Source: Chitinophagales bacterium
GTDB taxonomy: Bacteria > Bacteroidota > Bacteroidia > Chitinophagales > CAIOSU01
Length of the DNA stretch: 64,000 nt
Assembly: GCA_018401955.1 (NCBI GenBank)
Contig: JAGYJT010000003.1
Location: forward strand, 1 to 64,000
Reading direction: 5' to 3'
Positions 25,406 to 34,961 of the stretch are shown in pieces; positions within the stretch are counted from its first letter, which is position 1, and each line of letters starts with the position of its first letter. The position numbers and the translations under genes were made by a program. Below the pieces are notes generated by a model, which was not told the DNA's origin, searched no databases, and saw only the letters and a list, made by a program, of their open reading frames with translations.

Positions 25406-27199
25406 GTGCAGCACGTGCTCCAAAACATAAGCAACAAAAACCCACTGGTACTGTCTTTTTTATGGGCATTATTGCTACATGCATGCTGTTACGTTTTTTG
25501 GGGCCTATATTTCGGCGAGTATACTGATAAGTTTTTAATGGCTTATGTAGATGGCAGCTTTAGCGGTGGCATCGCTAAGCCGGTGCATTATAATTATGGC
25601 TTTCTTACAGGCATATCCAGTATTATGGCAGCTGGGTACAACTTATTACCACAGTTTAACTGGTTTGGCATAGTAGGGCAAAGCCTGTTGCTTATGGCCA
25701 CTACGGGGTTTGTTTGGTTATTGCAGGCCTTTTGGCTCGGTTTGCATGGTCGCAGATGGTTAGCTATTGGCATTATATTTTTCTTATTGTCTTTTTGGTG
25801 CCCACACATTGTGTTTTACCGCACTACAGAGCTAGGTTCATTAGCATGTGGTATAGGTATTCTAGGTCTTGTAGCCACCTATTTGCCCCAAGTAAAAGAG
25901 CTGTTTTCGGGTTTAAAAGCATCGAGGGTGTTTTTTACCTTCCTGTTGTTGGTTTCAATATTTTGCCGAATGGAGCCTGCTTTAATGTGTGCGGGTGTAA
26001 TGATGCCTTTTGGCTTGTGGGTGGTAGGCAACAGGATAGCTCGTTTGGGTTTGCTTAAGGTTGGTTTTTTGGTATTGCCTGTGTTTGGCGGCGCATATTT
26101 GTTATACATGGCCGCTCCTTTGCCAGGCGATGTGCTGTTTAGGGATACGAGGGTATATACGCATACTCTTTGGGATTTTGGGCAAGATGAAAGATTGTAT
26201 AAACTTACCTCCCCGGCCGATAGTATTAAGTTAGAGGCTGCCCTTGAATATTTTATATCAGATGAGGTTGAGTTGAGCCCAGCCTTTTATGAGCGTATTG
26301 GGGTGTTACCGCTGGAAAAATCATTGGGTTCATTTGATAAGTACTTGGTAGGGTTTGATTTGAGAGTGGCCAGAGCCATAGGCATTTTGAAGCAACTATA
26401 TATGGCTCAACCGGTATTTTTAATAGCCTATTTAATGGCCTTTTGCGTGGCAATGCTGTTGCTTGTTTGCAACCGCAGCAGGCATTGGTGGAAACTTGTG
26501 CTGGTAAACATTTGGTTTGTGCTATTGCTTTTCGGGGTAACGGTATTTATGAAAATGGAAATGCGGGTATTGGCGCCATTGGTGCTATTAGAGCTTATAG
26601 GTCTTACTGTTTTTAGCACCTTTTTGCTACCTGAGGGCTGGCAGTCTTTGAGGCGAAATGTGGTACTATTATCACTTGCAGGCTTATTGTTTATGGTGCC
26701 AGCAGCCTTAATGGTATCAACATTGCATACCGAATCGCAAAATTTTAAGACTGCTAGCCAAAACATTAATGCTTTCAAAACCGAGTTGGCACAGCCAGGC
26801 TTTCAAAACCGAATCTTGGTTTTCCATAGTTTTGCTTGGCAAATGCTTCATGCTGATATTTTTGATGTTAACCAATTTGCAGGCAACAGTAATTTTTTAG
26901 CAATTGATAACGGGGAGCTATACATGTACCCACAGTATAAATTAGCTATGCAACAATGCTGTGGGGGGTATACCATGCAGCATTTAGTCAACTATCTTTT
27001 AGAGCACAAAGAACAGGTAATTTTTGTGTCGGATGCGGGTCGTATGGACTTAATGGAGCGGTATATTGAAACCGTATATGGAATTACGTTTAATACCAAA
27101 CCTGCATATCCCGAGTCGGTTTTAAACAATCCTATTAATGGGGCAATGTTGCCCGGCTATGCCGATCATTTGGCCTTCTCCTACTTCGTGTTTGAGTAG
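25406..27199 (+). CDS. Polytopic membrane protein, GT-C-like, second family, member 2
   Basis: This 597-residue integral membrane protein starts at GTG 25406. The first membrane segment leads to an external loop with FGEYTDKFLMAYVDGSF; several acidic residues there could be catalytic if this is a GT-C enzyme. About ten more spans follow, then a soluble C-terminal domain with ILVFHSFAWQML and HKEQVIFVSDAGRMDLME, related to the C-terminal domain of the divergent gene at 23471. A CCGGYTMQHL stretch precedes it. The two genes sit back to back over 138 bases, suggesting an inverted duplication. No known family is recognised. It converges with the FG-GAP lipoprotein gene across six bases. Confidence 0.78.
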   Translation: MQHVLQNISNKNPLVLSFLWALLLHACCYVFWGLYFGEYTDKFLMAYVDGSFSGGIAKPVHYNYGFLTGISSIMAAGYNLLPQFNWFGIVGQSLLLMATTGFVWLLQAFWLGLHGRRWLAIGIIFFLLSFWCPHIVFYRTTELGSLACGIGILGLVATYLPQVKELFSGLKASRVFFTFLLLVSIFCRMEPALMCAGVMMPFGLWVVGNRIARLGLLKVGFLVLPVFGGAYLLYMAAPLPGDVLFRDTRVYTHTLWDFGQDERLYKLTSPADSIKLEAALEYFISDEVELSPAFYERIGVLPLEKSLGSFDKYLVGFDLRVARAIGILKQLYMAQPVFLIAYLMAFCVAMLLLVCNRSRHWWKLVLVNIWFVLLLFGVTVFMKMEMRVLAPLVLLELIGLTVFSTFLLPEGWQSLRRNVVLLSLAGLLFMVPAALMVSTLHTESQNFKTASQNINAFKTELAQPGFQNRILVFHSFAWQMLHADIFDVNQFAGNSNFLAIDNGELYMYPQYKLAMQQCCGGYTMQHLVNYLLEHKEQVIFVSDAGRMDLMERYIETVYGITFNTKPAYPESVLNNPINGAMLPGYADHLAFSYFVFE

Positions 27200-27205
27200 G
27201 AATCC

Positions 27206-29449
27206 TTAATGGTGATGGTGGTGTTCATTTTCGCCAGTATTTTCGGCTGGTGCCAGTGGAAGCGCTTTTATCTTTTCAAGCGCAGGGCTTTCATCGTTCT
27301 CGTTCCAAGAGTAATATTTATTCAAAGCCAAGTTAGTGGCTTCGCTTTGCTTACCAGAAGGCCAAGTTATTTTCACGCTCAATATGCTTTCGGCTTTTCC
27401 TAAACCTATATGTTGCTCAAAGGGCGAAGCCCCGTAACTTCCGCCTGTACTCACGGCGCGGGTTATGCTTTTTGTACGGCCTTGTTCAATATACGCTATT
27501 ATTATATTGGCACCTATTGCGGGCTTGTTACTTTGCTCTCCTGTCAGTTTTAAACTTATCCAACTGGCCTTGTCAGTTAAGTTGCTTTCAAACAATGCGT
27601 TCCAAAAATAGTCACCAAAAAAAAGGCCCCCGAGCTCAACATACATATCCAAGTCGCCATCCCTGTCCAAATCGGCCATAGCAATACCGTGGCATTTTTG
27701 CAAGTGCCCAGTACGCGAAGTGGAGGTTACATCGGCCCACCGCTTACCCTCCACATTCTTTAGCATTATATTTTGAAACAGCGAGGTAAGCATACCTGCA
27801 CCTGTGCCCAAGTATAGGTCAACAAATCCATCGTTATCCAAATCTCCAGCATTAATGCTCATGGCCATTATGCTTTGTGGTAGCATAAAGCTTGGCTCGG
27901 CTATAAATGTGCCGTTTTTTTGGTTGATGTAAGTATATGATGGGTAAATAGGCTCAATATCATCATAGTACTCTTTAGGTATCTCATCTTGGTTAACGTG
28001 GTATCCGGCAACGAAAATATCAGGCCATCCATCGTTATTAAAATCAGCTGCCACAGTAGGGAAACTGAATATGGGTTGTTGAATACCTGCAGTAGCTGAT
28101 ACATCTTTGAACGAGATATTACCTTCAGTGCTGGTATTTTGGAAAAGTCGGTTTTCGCCATTAAATATCGAAAGGTAGATGTCTTGTTTTGCGTCTTTGT
28201 TGTAGTCCAAGGCAACAACACCCTTTACCCATTCCGTTACATCAAGGCCAGAAGTGCTTGTTACATCAATAAAGGTTTCGTTACCATTGTTGCGGTATAC
28301 TTTGGTGGCATGCTTGGGGTTTTTGTCTTTCCAGTTAGGGTTGTCAATTGCATCAAGGTTCCCAGTTTCGTACCCAACAATCAAATCTAGATAACCATCA
28401 TTATCAAGGTCTGCCCATACTGCGGTTTGGCTTGGGCTAAACTGCAGTAACCCTGCGCTAGCAGTAATGTCTGTAAAGGTACCATCGCCGTTATTACGGA
28501 GCAATGATTCAGGTTGGTTGCCACCATCACCTAACCATCCACCTCTGGTAATAAAAATGTCTGTGTGGCCGTCATTGTTAAAGTCGGTTTGCATGGCATT
28601 AGTGCCACCGGTAATGCCTTGCAGCCCAGCACTATCGGTCATGTTCTTAAATGAGCCATCGGGCTGGCGAATAAAAAGTCTTACATCGCTATTAAGCGGG
28701 TTGTCGGTATCAAACAAATCTAAAAGGCCGTCGTTATTAAAATCTTCCACTATAGCGCCACCAAAATGGCCTGGCTTGTTTATGCCTAAACCCTGCGCTA
28801 CATCACTAAATACCGGAAACGTCTCTATGGTATCTCTAAATTTTTCAAAGTTTACATACCATTCCTTTGCTACATTATCGGGGTAGTTGCCAATTGCCAT
28901 TGCCGAGAGGTTTAACATCCACTTGGCAAGTGGGGTGTTGGGGTTTTCCTGCAGTATTTTAGCGTAGAGCATAAGTGCCACTTTTGCCCCTTCTTTATCA
29001 ATATGCTGAGCCTCGTTGTTAAGGGGCATAATGCAAGAGCTTTGATTATGATAGTCTCGGCAGTTATTGGTTTCACCAAGCCTAAAGTGGGCAATTGCTG
29101 CCCATTTCAGTACATTCAAACCAAACGGCCCGCTGGCTTTAGCGCCATTAGGCAAATTTTGTGCACTAAACTCATAAAAAAGCATAATAGCCTCTTGCTC
29201 TCTACCAGCCGACATTAATTGTATAGCAAGTGCGAGCTTTTCATCTTGATTACCCTTTTTTACCGACTCCTCAAGCCGTTTTACATACAAGTCGTTGCGC
29301 GTGTAGTTTAAGTCGGGGTCTTCATTTAGGTAAAGGTCGTTTAGCAGTTTTTTCATGTCAAACTGCTCGGGTGGGTTTTGTTGAGGGGTTCGGCTACATG
29401 AACTCAACATTAGCAAAAGGAGTATTAAGTATGATAATTTTTGGAACAT
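27206..29449 (-). CDS. FG-GAP/VCBS repeat lipoprotein with ASPIC/UnbV domain (CRTAC1-like) and penta-His tail
   Basis: This surface lipoprotein has about 747 residues. The ATG at 29449 gives a lipoprotein signal (LMLSSC, Cys18). Residues ~20-190 look helical, like TPR repeats. A beta-propeller follows with many calcium-loop motifs of the DxNxDG type (DFNNDGLLD, DLDNDGYLD, DLDRDGDLD). The end holds an ASPIC/UnbV domain (QHIGLG, ITWPSGKQ). The last five residues before the stop are all histidine, encoded by mixed CAC/CAT codons, so this is native rather than a cloning tag; it might bind metal. CRTAC1-like proteins are common in Bacteroidota, mostly of unknown function. A paralogue lies at 31617. 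Confidence 0.85.
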   Translation of the reverse strand: MFQKLSYLILLLLMLSSCSRTPQQNPPEQFDMKKLLNDLYLNEDPDLNYTRNDLYVKRLEESVKKGNQDEKLALAIQLMSAGREQEAIMLFYEFSAQNLPNGAKASGPFGLNVLKWAAIAHFRLGETNNCRDYHNQSSCIMPLNNEAQHIDKEGAKVALMLYAKILQENPNTPLAKWMLNLSAMAIGNYPDNVAKEWYVNFEKFRDTIETFPVFSDVAQGLGINKPGHFGGAIVEDFNNDGLLDLFDTDNPLNSDVRLFIRQPDGSFKNMTDSAGLQGITGGTNAMQTDFNNDGHTDIFITRGGWLGDGGNQPESLLRNNGDGTFTDITASAGLLQFSPSQTAVWADLDNDGYLDLIVGYETGNLDAIDNPNWKDKNPKHATKVYRNNGNETFIDVTSTSGLDVTEWVKGVVALDYNKDAKQDIYLSIFNGENRLFQNTSTEGNISFKDVSATAGIQQPIFSFPTVAADFNNDGWPDIFVAGYHVNQDEIPKEYYDDIEPIYPSYTYINQKNGTFIAEPSFMLPQSIMAMSINAGDLDNDGFVDLYLGTGAGMLTSLFQNIMLKNVEGKRWADVTSTSRTGHLQKCHGIAMADLDRDGDLDMYVELGGLFFGDYFWNALFESNLTDKASWISLKLTGEQSNKPAIGANIIIAYIEQGRTKSITRAVSTGGSYGASPFEQHIGLGKAESILSVKITWPSGKQSEATNLALNKYYSWNENDESPALEKIKALPLAPAENTGENEHHHHH

Positions 29450-29567
29450 CTTAAAAGCTATATTAGGCAATGGCAATAAAAGTAACACAATTAATAAACA
29501 TAGCTGTTGGCTATAGTTGCTCCATTTAAATTGGTTTATTTTACATTATACTATTGCAGTGCGGCAA

Positions 29568-30449
29568 ATGGAAGAATTGGTAAAATATTCAATAGTAATA
29601 CCTGTGTTTCAAGCTAGGGAGTATATTCATGCCTCTGTTACTCAGGTAGTTAAAGCTATGGATGCCATTGGCCAGCCGTATGAAATATTGCTGGTTGACG
29701 ATAATAGTAGCGATGGCACGTGGGATGCCTTGCAGCAGGTTAAATCGCGGTTTAACAATGTGCGTATCATTAGCCTTAGTAAAAACGTAGGCCAAACACC
29801 AGCAACTATGGCTGGTGCACAACTTGCAAAAGGAGCGTTTATTATTACTCTTGATGATGATTTACAGCATCCGCCCGAGGAAATACCCAAACTGATTGCA
29901 GCCTTTAACAGTAATGAGGTAGACGCGGTTTTTGGTGATCCAGAGATAAGGTATCATCCCAACAAGCAGCACCCTATACTAGTGGCAATTGGTAAGTTTA
30001 TGTTTCACTATGTATATTTGCGGCCCTATAGAAAGCTTAACTTTTTTACCACCTTTAGGCTGTTCAGGGCCGATTTGTTGCGTGTTAATGGTGGGCCATG
30101 GAGCCATTTGTTTTTTATATGGCAGCTACACCCAGCTCGCGCTATGCATGTGCCCACCAAGCATATCGCGCGCCGGCAAGGCCAATCAAACCACACGTTG
30201 ATAAAGCTTATTAGGCATTTTGCTCCTTTTTTATGGTATTTTTTGCTGCGCTCGGTTTGGGCTTTGCAAGTGCTATTGCTTGTAGTTGCGGCAGGGTTTT
30301 ATATCAATCAATACCGGCTAGAAAATATAGATTTAAGCCAAGGGCGCTCGATTTTAGTTTTAGCTTTGGTAACAATAGTAGTTAAGTTTGCTATAGTTGC
30401 AGTGCTTAAGCGCATGGAAAGGATGAATTTCACCTTTAAGGAGGGCTAA
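29568..30449 (+). CDS. Glycosyltransferase family 2, ArnC/GtrB-like with two C-terminal membrane segments
   Basis: This GT2 enzyme has 293 residues from the ATG at 29568. The GT-A domain shows LVDDNSSDG (42-50), GQTPATMAG and LDDDLQHPPEE (95-105), the standard motifs of polyprenyl-phosphate glucosyl/mannosyl/Ara4FN transferases. Two hydrophobic segments close to the C-terminus (about residues 227-245 and 260-285) match the ArnC/GtrB topology. It should load a sugar from a nucleotide onto polyprenyl phosphate on the cytoplasmic face. It is followed after 11 bases by a WecD-like acyltransferase, which suggests that the sugar is an acylated amino sugar. This is the clearest polyprenyl-phosphate sugar synthase of the five GT2s here. 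Confidence 0.88.
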   Translation: MEELVKYSIVIPVFQAREYIHASVTQVVKAMDAIGQPYEILLVDDNSSDGTWDALQQVKSRFNNVRIISLSKNVGQTPATMAGAQLAKGAFIITLDDDLQHPPEEIPKLIAAFNSNEVDAVFGDPEIRYHPNKQHPILVAIGKFMFHYVYLRPYRKLNFFTTFRLFRADLLRVNGGPWSHLFFIWQLHPARAMHVPTKHIARRQGQSNHTLIKLIRHFAPFLWYFLLRSVWALQVLLLVVAAGFYINQYRLENIDLSQGRSILVLALVTIVVKFAIVAVLKRMERMNFTFKEG

Positions 30450-30460
30450 ACAGAACTATC

Positions 30461-31477
30461 ATGATAACTTTTTCTGAGAAAGAGAGCAATGTTTTAGGGG
30501 TACGGGTGGCCAGGGGAGTTTTGAACCATAATTGGCAGCCTACCAATTTATTGGCAGATACCTTGCAGGGTGGTTATGATTTTTTAAGGCTTAAGATTCC
30601 CTCAACCGATGAACAGGTTTTTGAGAAGCTTGACAAACTTGGCATGCACTATAGTCTGCATAGCATTTTGGTGCGCAACAGTGTTGCTATAAACCAAGGG
30701 CATGCTGCACTTTACCGGCCACTGCGGGTAACTTTTGAGCTTTATAACGGTAGCAATGAAACTGATTTGAAGCAATTGGTTAAAGATTCGTGGGGTAATA
30801 GAACTGCAGTAAACTACCATAATGCCCACTTTAGGCACTGGGTAAGCTATGAGCAAGAAATGGAAGGCTCGGCTGCTTACGCTACCGAGTTTAATTATCG
30901 TATTGATTCAAACATGCCCAATTGGATAATATCGCTGCAAGGAAAGCCTATTGGGTTTGTGTTGGGCAAAGTGAGCGAAGAAGGTTTTGAAGGTGTTATG
31001 TATAGTATAATACCTGCGTTTAGGGGGCATAATTATGCCGAGGATATTATGTTATTCCTTAAAAAATGGTGCTTTGAGCAAGGCATACCTTGCTTTTATA
31101 ATGATGTGGTTTTTCAGAATATGGCAAGCTTAAAGAGTATTGTTACCGAATCAATAGTACCAGTTGAGACGTACTTAAATGTAACAGTGAGCGCAATGTT
31201 GAATGTACACCACGGGGCATTGCTTGAGATTGACGCTAATGCTATGGAGGGCTTAAGTGGCCTGCCGTTATGGATAGAGGCAAACAAACATCAATGGGAA
31301 CAGCCGGGTGATATACTTGGTGGCATGCGAACCTCTTTTGGTAGCAATTCAACTCAACTAATTGATTTTGTGCGCGTATCGGTTCCAATAAGGAATGGCA
31401 AATCTAAAATAGTATTATTATGCTTAATGCATCAATCGAAACCATTGGCACTAGTGTATTTAACTTACTTGGAATGA
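30461..31477 (+). CDS. GNAT-like acyltransferase, WecD-type (tentative)
   Basis: This 338-residue cytoplasmic protein has a central segment that looks like a GNAT acyltransferase core: WIISLQGKPIGFVLGKV, then SIIPAFRGHNYAEDIMLFLKKW, where RGHNYA stands for the acetyl-CoA pyrophosphate loop (usually RGxGxA), then a helix and FYNDVVFQNMASLKSI. The N-terminal part (FLRLKIPSTDEQVFEKL) recalls the WecD/FdtC group that acetylates dTDP-4-amino sugars. The last 90 residues match nothing I know. A GGAGGG-like sequence lies about 15 bases before the ATG. Its position directly after an ArnC-like GT2 supports a sugar N-acyltransferase role, but the motif match is imperfect. Confidence 0.55.
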   Translation: MITFSEKESNVLGVRVARGVLNHNWQPTNLLADTLQGGYDFLRLKIPSTDEQVFEKLDKLGMHYSLHSILVRNSVAINQGHAALYRPLRVTFELYNGSNETDLKQLVKDSWGNRTAVNYHNAHFRHWVSYEQEMEGSAAYATEFNYRIDSNMPNWIISLQGKPIGFVLGKVSEEGFEGVMYSIIPAFRGHNYAEDIMLFLKKWCFEQGIPCFYNDVVFQNMASLKSIVTESIVPVETYLNVTVSAMLNVHHGALLEIDANAMEGLSGLPLWIEANKHQWEQPGDILGGMRTSFGSNSTQLIDFVRVSVPIRNGKSKIVLLCLMHQSKPLALVYLTYLE

Positions 31478-31553
31478 GTATTAATGTTGTATGGTTTTAA
31501 GTACAGAATAGTAGCGGTTGACAATTAAAATGAACACTTTTTGACGAAAAGAC

Positions 31554-31582
31554 TTGCTTTTTATATTATTTTCTTTAACTTG
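31554..31582 (+). promoter_or_regulatory. Putative promoter of the large FG-GAP lipoprotein gene
   Basis: TTG (31554-31556), a 19-base AT-rich spacer and TAACTTG (31576-31582) match the pattern seen at 25339-25367. The ATG at 31617 is 34 bases after the element. Confidence 0.4.
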
Positions 31583-31616
31583 ACGATTAATGTAAAACCT
31601 TACAACTAACTGCCGA

Positions 31617-34600
31617 ATGTTGAGCCACAGTGTTTTATATATTTTGTTTTGTACTTGTTTATTGTACTCGTGCCAAACAAAAAAGAACGTTTCGTTAGCC
31701 GAAACTAAAGCTGAGCCTATGCTAGAGCTGGTTTCGCCAGAGGTTAGCGGCATTACCCATAAAAATACATTGCTCGAATATGAAGGATGGAATTACTTGG
31801 ACTATACCTACTTGTATAACGGAGGGGGTATAGCGGTAGGTGATATAAACAATGATGGCCTGCAAGATATTTATGTATCGGCAAACCAAGAGCCTGGGGC
31901 CTTGTACTTAAACAAAGGCAATTTCGAGTTTGAAGATATTACCAAGCAATCTGGCATAAATACTAGCGATGGGTGGAAAACAGGAGTAGCCTTTGCCGAT
32001 ATTAATGGCGATGGATGGCTTGACCTATATGTGTGCAGGGCCGGGTTGCCACGAGATGGTGACTTAAGGCGTAATTTGGTTTTTATAAATAACCGTAATG
32101 GTACGTTCTCTGAGCGGTCTAGAGAATTAGGGTTGGTTGATACGCTTTCATCGATTAGCGCTAACTTTTTTGACTTTGATTTGGATGGTGACCTTGATAT
32201 TTTTGTGGTAAACCACTCAACCGACTTTCACCTAACCAGTGCAATGTTTTATAACGGTGCCGAGCCAGACCGGCCCAAGTATGGCGACAATAATCTTTTT
32301 GAGCAGCAACCAGATGGCACCTTTATAGAGGTTTCTGATAAATCGGGAATATCCTCAACGCCAAGTTTTACATTGAGTGCCACTGTTTTGGATTACAACA
32401 AAGATGGCTGGCCCGACTTGTTTGTGTGTAACGATTTTTGGGCATCGGATAGACTTTACCTCAATAACCAAGATGGTACATTTACCAATATTAAAAGAAA
32501 GGCCCTTTCCAGAAATAGTCTGTTTTCAATGGGTTCCGATGCTGTAGATTTTAACAACGACGGTTGGTCGGATATGGTATCTGTTGATATGTTACCTCAA
32601 GATAACAGAAGGCAGAAAAGCAAATATAATCAATTTTCAATGGAAACTTTTAGAATGCTTGATAATGTTGGCATTCATAAGCAATATAGCCGAAACATGC
32701 TTTTTTATGGAAGCAGTGATGGCACCTTTGAAGAGGCTGGAATGTTGAGCGGCATTGAGGCAACTGATTGGAGCTGGGGCTGTATTGGTGCTGACCTAGA
32801 TAATGATGGTTGGAAAGATTTGATAATTGTAAATGGCATAAAGCGCGAAGTGCATGATTTGGACTATACTCAGAAAAAGTTTGGTGAATTTGACATGGCG
32901 GGCATTTCACCATATCTAGACCATAAACTTGGTATAGTTGAGGGCATGCCAATTGAGTGGGTTCCAAATTTTATATTTAAGAATAATAAGGATTTAACTT
33001 TTGAAAACGTATCGGGTAAATGGGGTTTTACGCAGGCACTTTGCAGCAGTGGTTTGGTTTTGGCCGATTTGGATAACGATGGTGATTTAGATGTGCTAGT
33101 AAGTAACACTGATACTTTTGTTAGTGTTTACAAAAGCCGATTAAATGACAATCGAAAAACCAACTATATCCGGATAAAACTAGTTGGTGAAGGAAAAAAT
33201 GCGTTTGCCATAGGGGCTAAGGTAATTATATACACAGGTGATAATATGCAGTACCAAGAGCTACAATCAACCCGTGGATACCAGTCCTCATCTGAGCCCA
33301 TATTGCATTTTGGGCTCGGCAATTATATTGAGGTTGATAGCGTACAGGTTATATGGCCAGGTAATGTAGCGGTTACCAAATTGAAAAAAGTGAAAGGTAA
33401 TACCATGCTCACATTAGATCAAGCAGACGGTACTCCTTATATACCAGAGGTAATAGCAGAAGTTGAAAAGCCATTTTCTTTGGTAAGCAATAGCTTTATT
33501 CCGTTATCACACACTGAGAATAAGTTTACTGATTTTGACATAGATAGGATGATACCTCGAATGTACTCTGCAGAGGGGCCCGCTATTGCTGCAGCAGATG
33601 TTAATGGCGATGGTGACGATGATATATTTATTTCTGGAAGTAAAGGAAGTCGCTCTTCGCTTTGGTTGTCTAGTAATACTGGGTATAAACTTGCTGCAAA
33701 TCAACCTTGGAACAATGATTTGGCTGCCGAGGTAATTAATGCCGTGTTTTTTGATGCAAACGGTGATGGTAAGTTGGATTTGTACCTGGCTACTGGCAGC
33801 AATGAGTATAATGCAGGCGATGCTTGCCAGCAAGATAGGCTGTTTATTAACCTTGGTGGGGGTAACTTTAAATACAGCCCGATGGCTCTGCCACAAATGC
33901 ATACCAGTACCAAAGCCGTTGCAGTTAGTGATATTGATGGTGATGGTGATTTGGATTTATTTGTGGGCGGTTTTATTGAACCACGCTCATATGGTATATC
34001 ACCCAGAAGCTATGTGCTGATTAACAACAATGGTGTGTTTACCGATGCTACCAAAAGTGTAGCACCCGAATTGTTGTACCCGGGTATGCTGAATGCGGCA
34101 ATATGGGCTGATATCAATGGCGATGGTGTTGATGATTTGGTTTTAGGTGGCGAGTATATGCCAATAAGTATTTTTACCAACGAAAATGGCAAGCTGGCCC
34201 CATACAAAGCAGCCGATAATGGGTTGGACCCTGAAAGTGGCTGGTGGCATAGCCTAGTGGCATATGATTTTGATGGCGACGGGGATTTGGATATCGTAGC
34301 CGGAAACCATGGCAACAATGTTATTTTTGACTGTAGTAAAGAGGCCCCCACTATATTGTATGTAAACGATTTTGATAACAATGGCTCAATTGACCCTGTA
34401 ATCACTTGTGAGATAGGTGGAGTAAGGGCGCCGTTTTTGGGTCGTGATGTATTTTGCGAGCATATGCCTGAGTATAACAATAAATTTCTTACAAACGAGT
34501 CATATGCTACCACGCCTTTTGATAGCTTCTTTACGCCACAATTATTTAGCACAGCTAAAAAGATGATTTTGTCAGAACTTAAAAGTGGATATTTTGAGAA

Positions 34601-34961
34601 CCTTGGCAATGGCAAGTTTGCATTTAAGCCATTTATTCCTTTGGCGCAGCTGGCTCCTGTGTATGGTATAGAGCTGTTAGATGCCAATGGGGATGGTTTT
34701 ATGGATGTGCTACTTGCCGGAAACTCAAATACCGACCATTATCTTTATGGCAATGCAGATGCTGCTAAAGGGCTGTTGCTTATTAATGACGGCAAGGGCA
34801 ACTTTAGCTACAAAACATTTGAAGAGACAGGGTTTAAAGCAGATAAGTATGCACGCGGAATAGTTAAAGCTAGCATATCAGGCGAAACATACTATATTGT
34901 TCCAAACAATAACGATACAGCTCAAGTATTCAAGTTTAACGTCTCAAAGCTATTGAACTAA
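31617..34961 (+). CDS. Large FG-GAP/VCBS repeat lipoprotein with internal ASPIC/UnbV domain
   Basis: This 1114-residue predicted surface lipoprotein has a signal with lipobox LLYSC (Cys19). A first propeller of FG-GAP repeats spans about 55-510, with calcium-loop motifs such as DINNDGLQD, DINGDGWLD, DFDLDGDLD and DLDNDGDLD. An ASPIC/UnbV domain follows at about 530-600 (LHFGLGNY, VIWPGN). A second set of repeats runs to the C-terminus (DVNGDGDDD, DIDGDGDLD, DANGDGFMD). Two-propeller proteins of this size are frequent in Bacteroidota and are often annotated RNA-binding only by historical mislabelling. It converges, with a 12-base overlap, on a vanadium-haloperoxidase-type gene; FG-GAP and haloperoxidase genes are often neighbours in this phylum to my recollection. 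Function unknown, probably calcium-stabilised adhesion or binding. Confidence 0.87.
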   Translation: MLSHSVLYILFCTCLLYSCQTKKNVSLAETKAEPMLELVSPEVSGITHKNTLLEYEGWNYLDYTYLYNGGGIAVGDINNDGLQDIYVSANQEPGALYLNKGNFEFEDITKQSGINTSDGWKTGVAFADINGDGWLDLYVCRAGLPRDGDLRRNLVFINNRNGTFSERSRELGLVDTLSSISANFFDFDLDGDLDIFVVNHSTDFHLTSAMFYNGAEPDRPKYGDNNLFEQQPDGTFIEVSDKSGISSTPSFTLSATVLDYNKDGWPDLFVCNDFWASDRLYLNNQDGTFTNIKRKALSRNSLFSMGSDAVDFNNDGWSDMVSVDMLPQDNRRQKSKYNQFSMETFRMLDNVGIHKQYSRNMLFYGSSDGTFEEAGMLSGIEATDWSWGCIGADLDNDGWKDLIIVNGIKREVHDLDYTQKKFGEFDMAGISPYLDHKLGIVEGMPIEWVPNFIFKNNKDLTFENVSGKWGFTQALCSSGLVLADLDNDGDLDVLVSNTDTFVSVYKSRLNDNRKTNYIRIKLVGEGKNAFAIGAKVIIYTGDNMQYQELQSTRGYQSSSEPILHFGLGNYIEVDSVQVIWPGNVAVTKLKKVKGNTMLTLDQADGTPYIPEVIAEVEKPFSLVSNSFIPLSHTENKFTDFDIDRMIPRMYSAEGPAIAAADVNGDGDDDIFISGSKGSRSSLWLSSNTGYKLAANQPWNNDLAAEVINAVFFDANGDGKLDLYLATGSNEYNAGDACQQDRLFINLGGGNFKYSPMALPQMHTSTKAVAVSDIDGDGDLDLFVGGFIEPRSYGISPRSYVLINNNGVFTDATKSVAPELLYPGMLNAAIWADINGDGVDDLVLGGEYMPISIFTNENGKLAPYKAADNGLDPESGWWHSLVAYDFDGDGDLDIVAGNHGNNVIFDCSKEAPTILYVNDFDNNGSIDPVITCEIGGVRAPFLGRDVFCEHMPEYNNKFLTNESYATTPFDSFFTPQLFSTAKKMILSELKSGYFENLGNGKFAFKPFIPLAQLAPVYGIELLDANGDGFMDVLLAGNSNTDHYLYGNADAAKGLLLINDGKGNFSYKTFEETGFKADKYARGIVKASISGETYYIVPNNNDTAQVFKFNVSKLLN

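Noticed and set aside
27206-27223. Histidine run that resembles an affinity tag
   Set aside because: It is native coding sequence in mixed codons at the end of a full-length lipoprotein gene; there is no vector sequence.
34010-34687. 225-codon open frame on the reverse strand
   Set aside because: It lies entirely within the FG-GAP lipoprotein gene on the other strand, and its translation has no recognisable motif.
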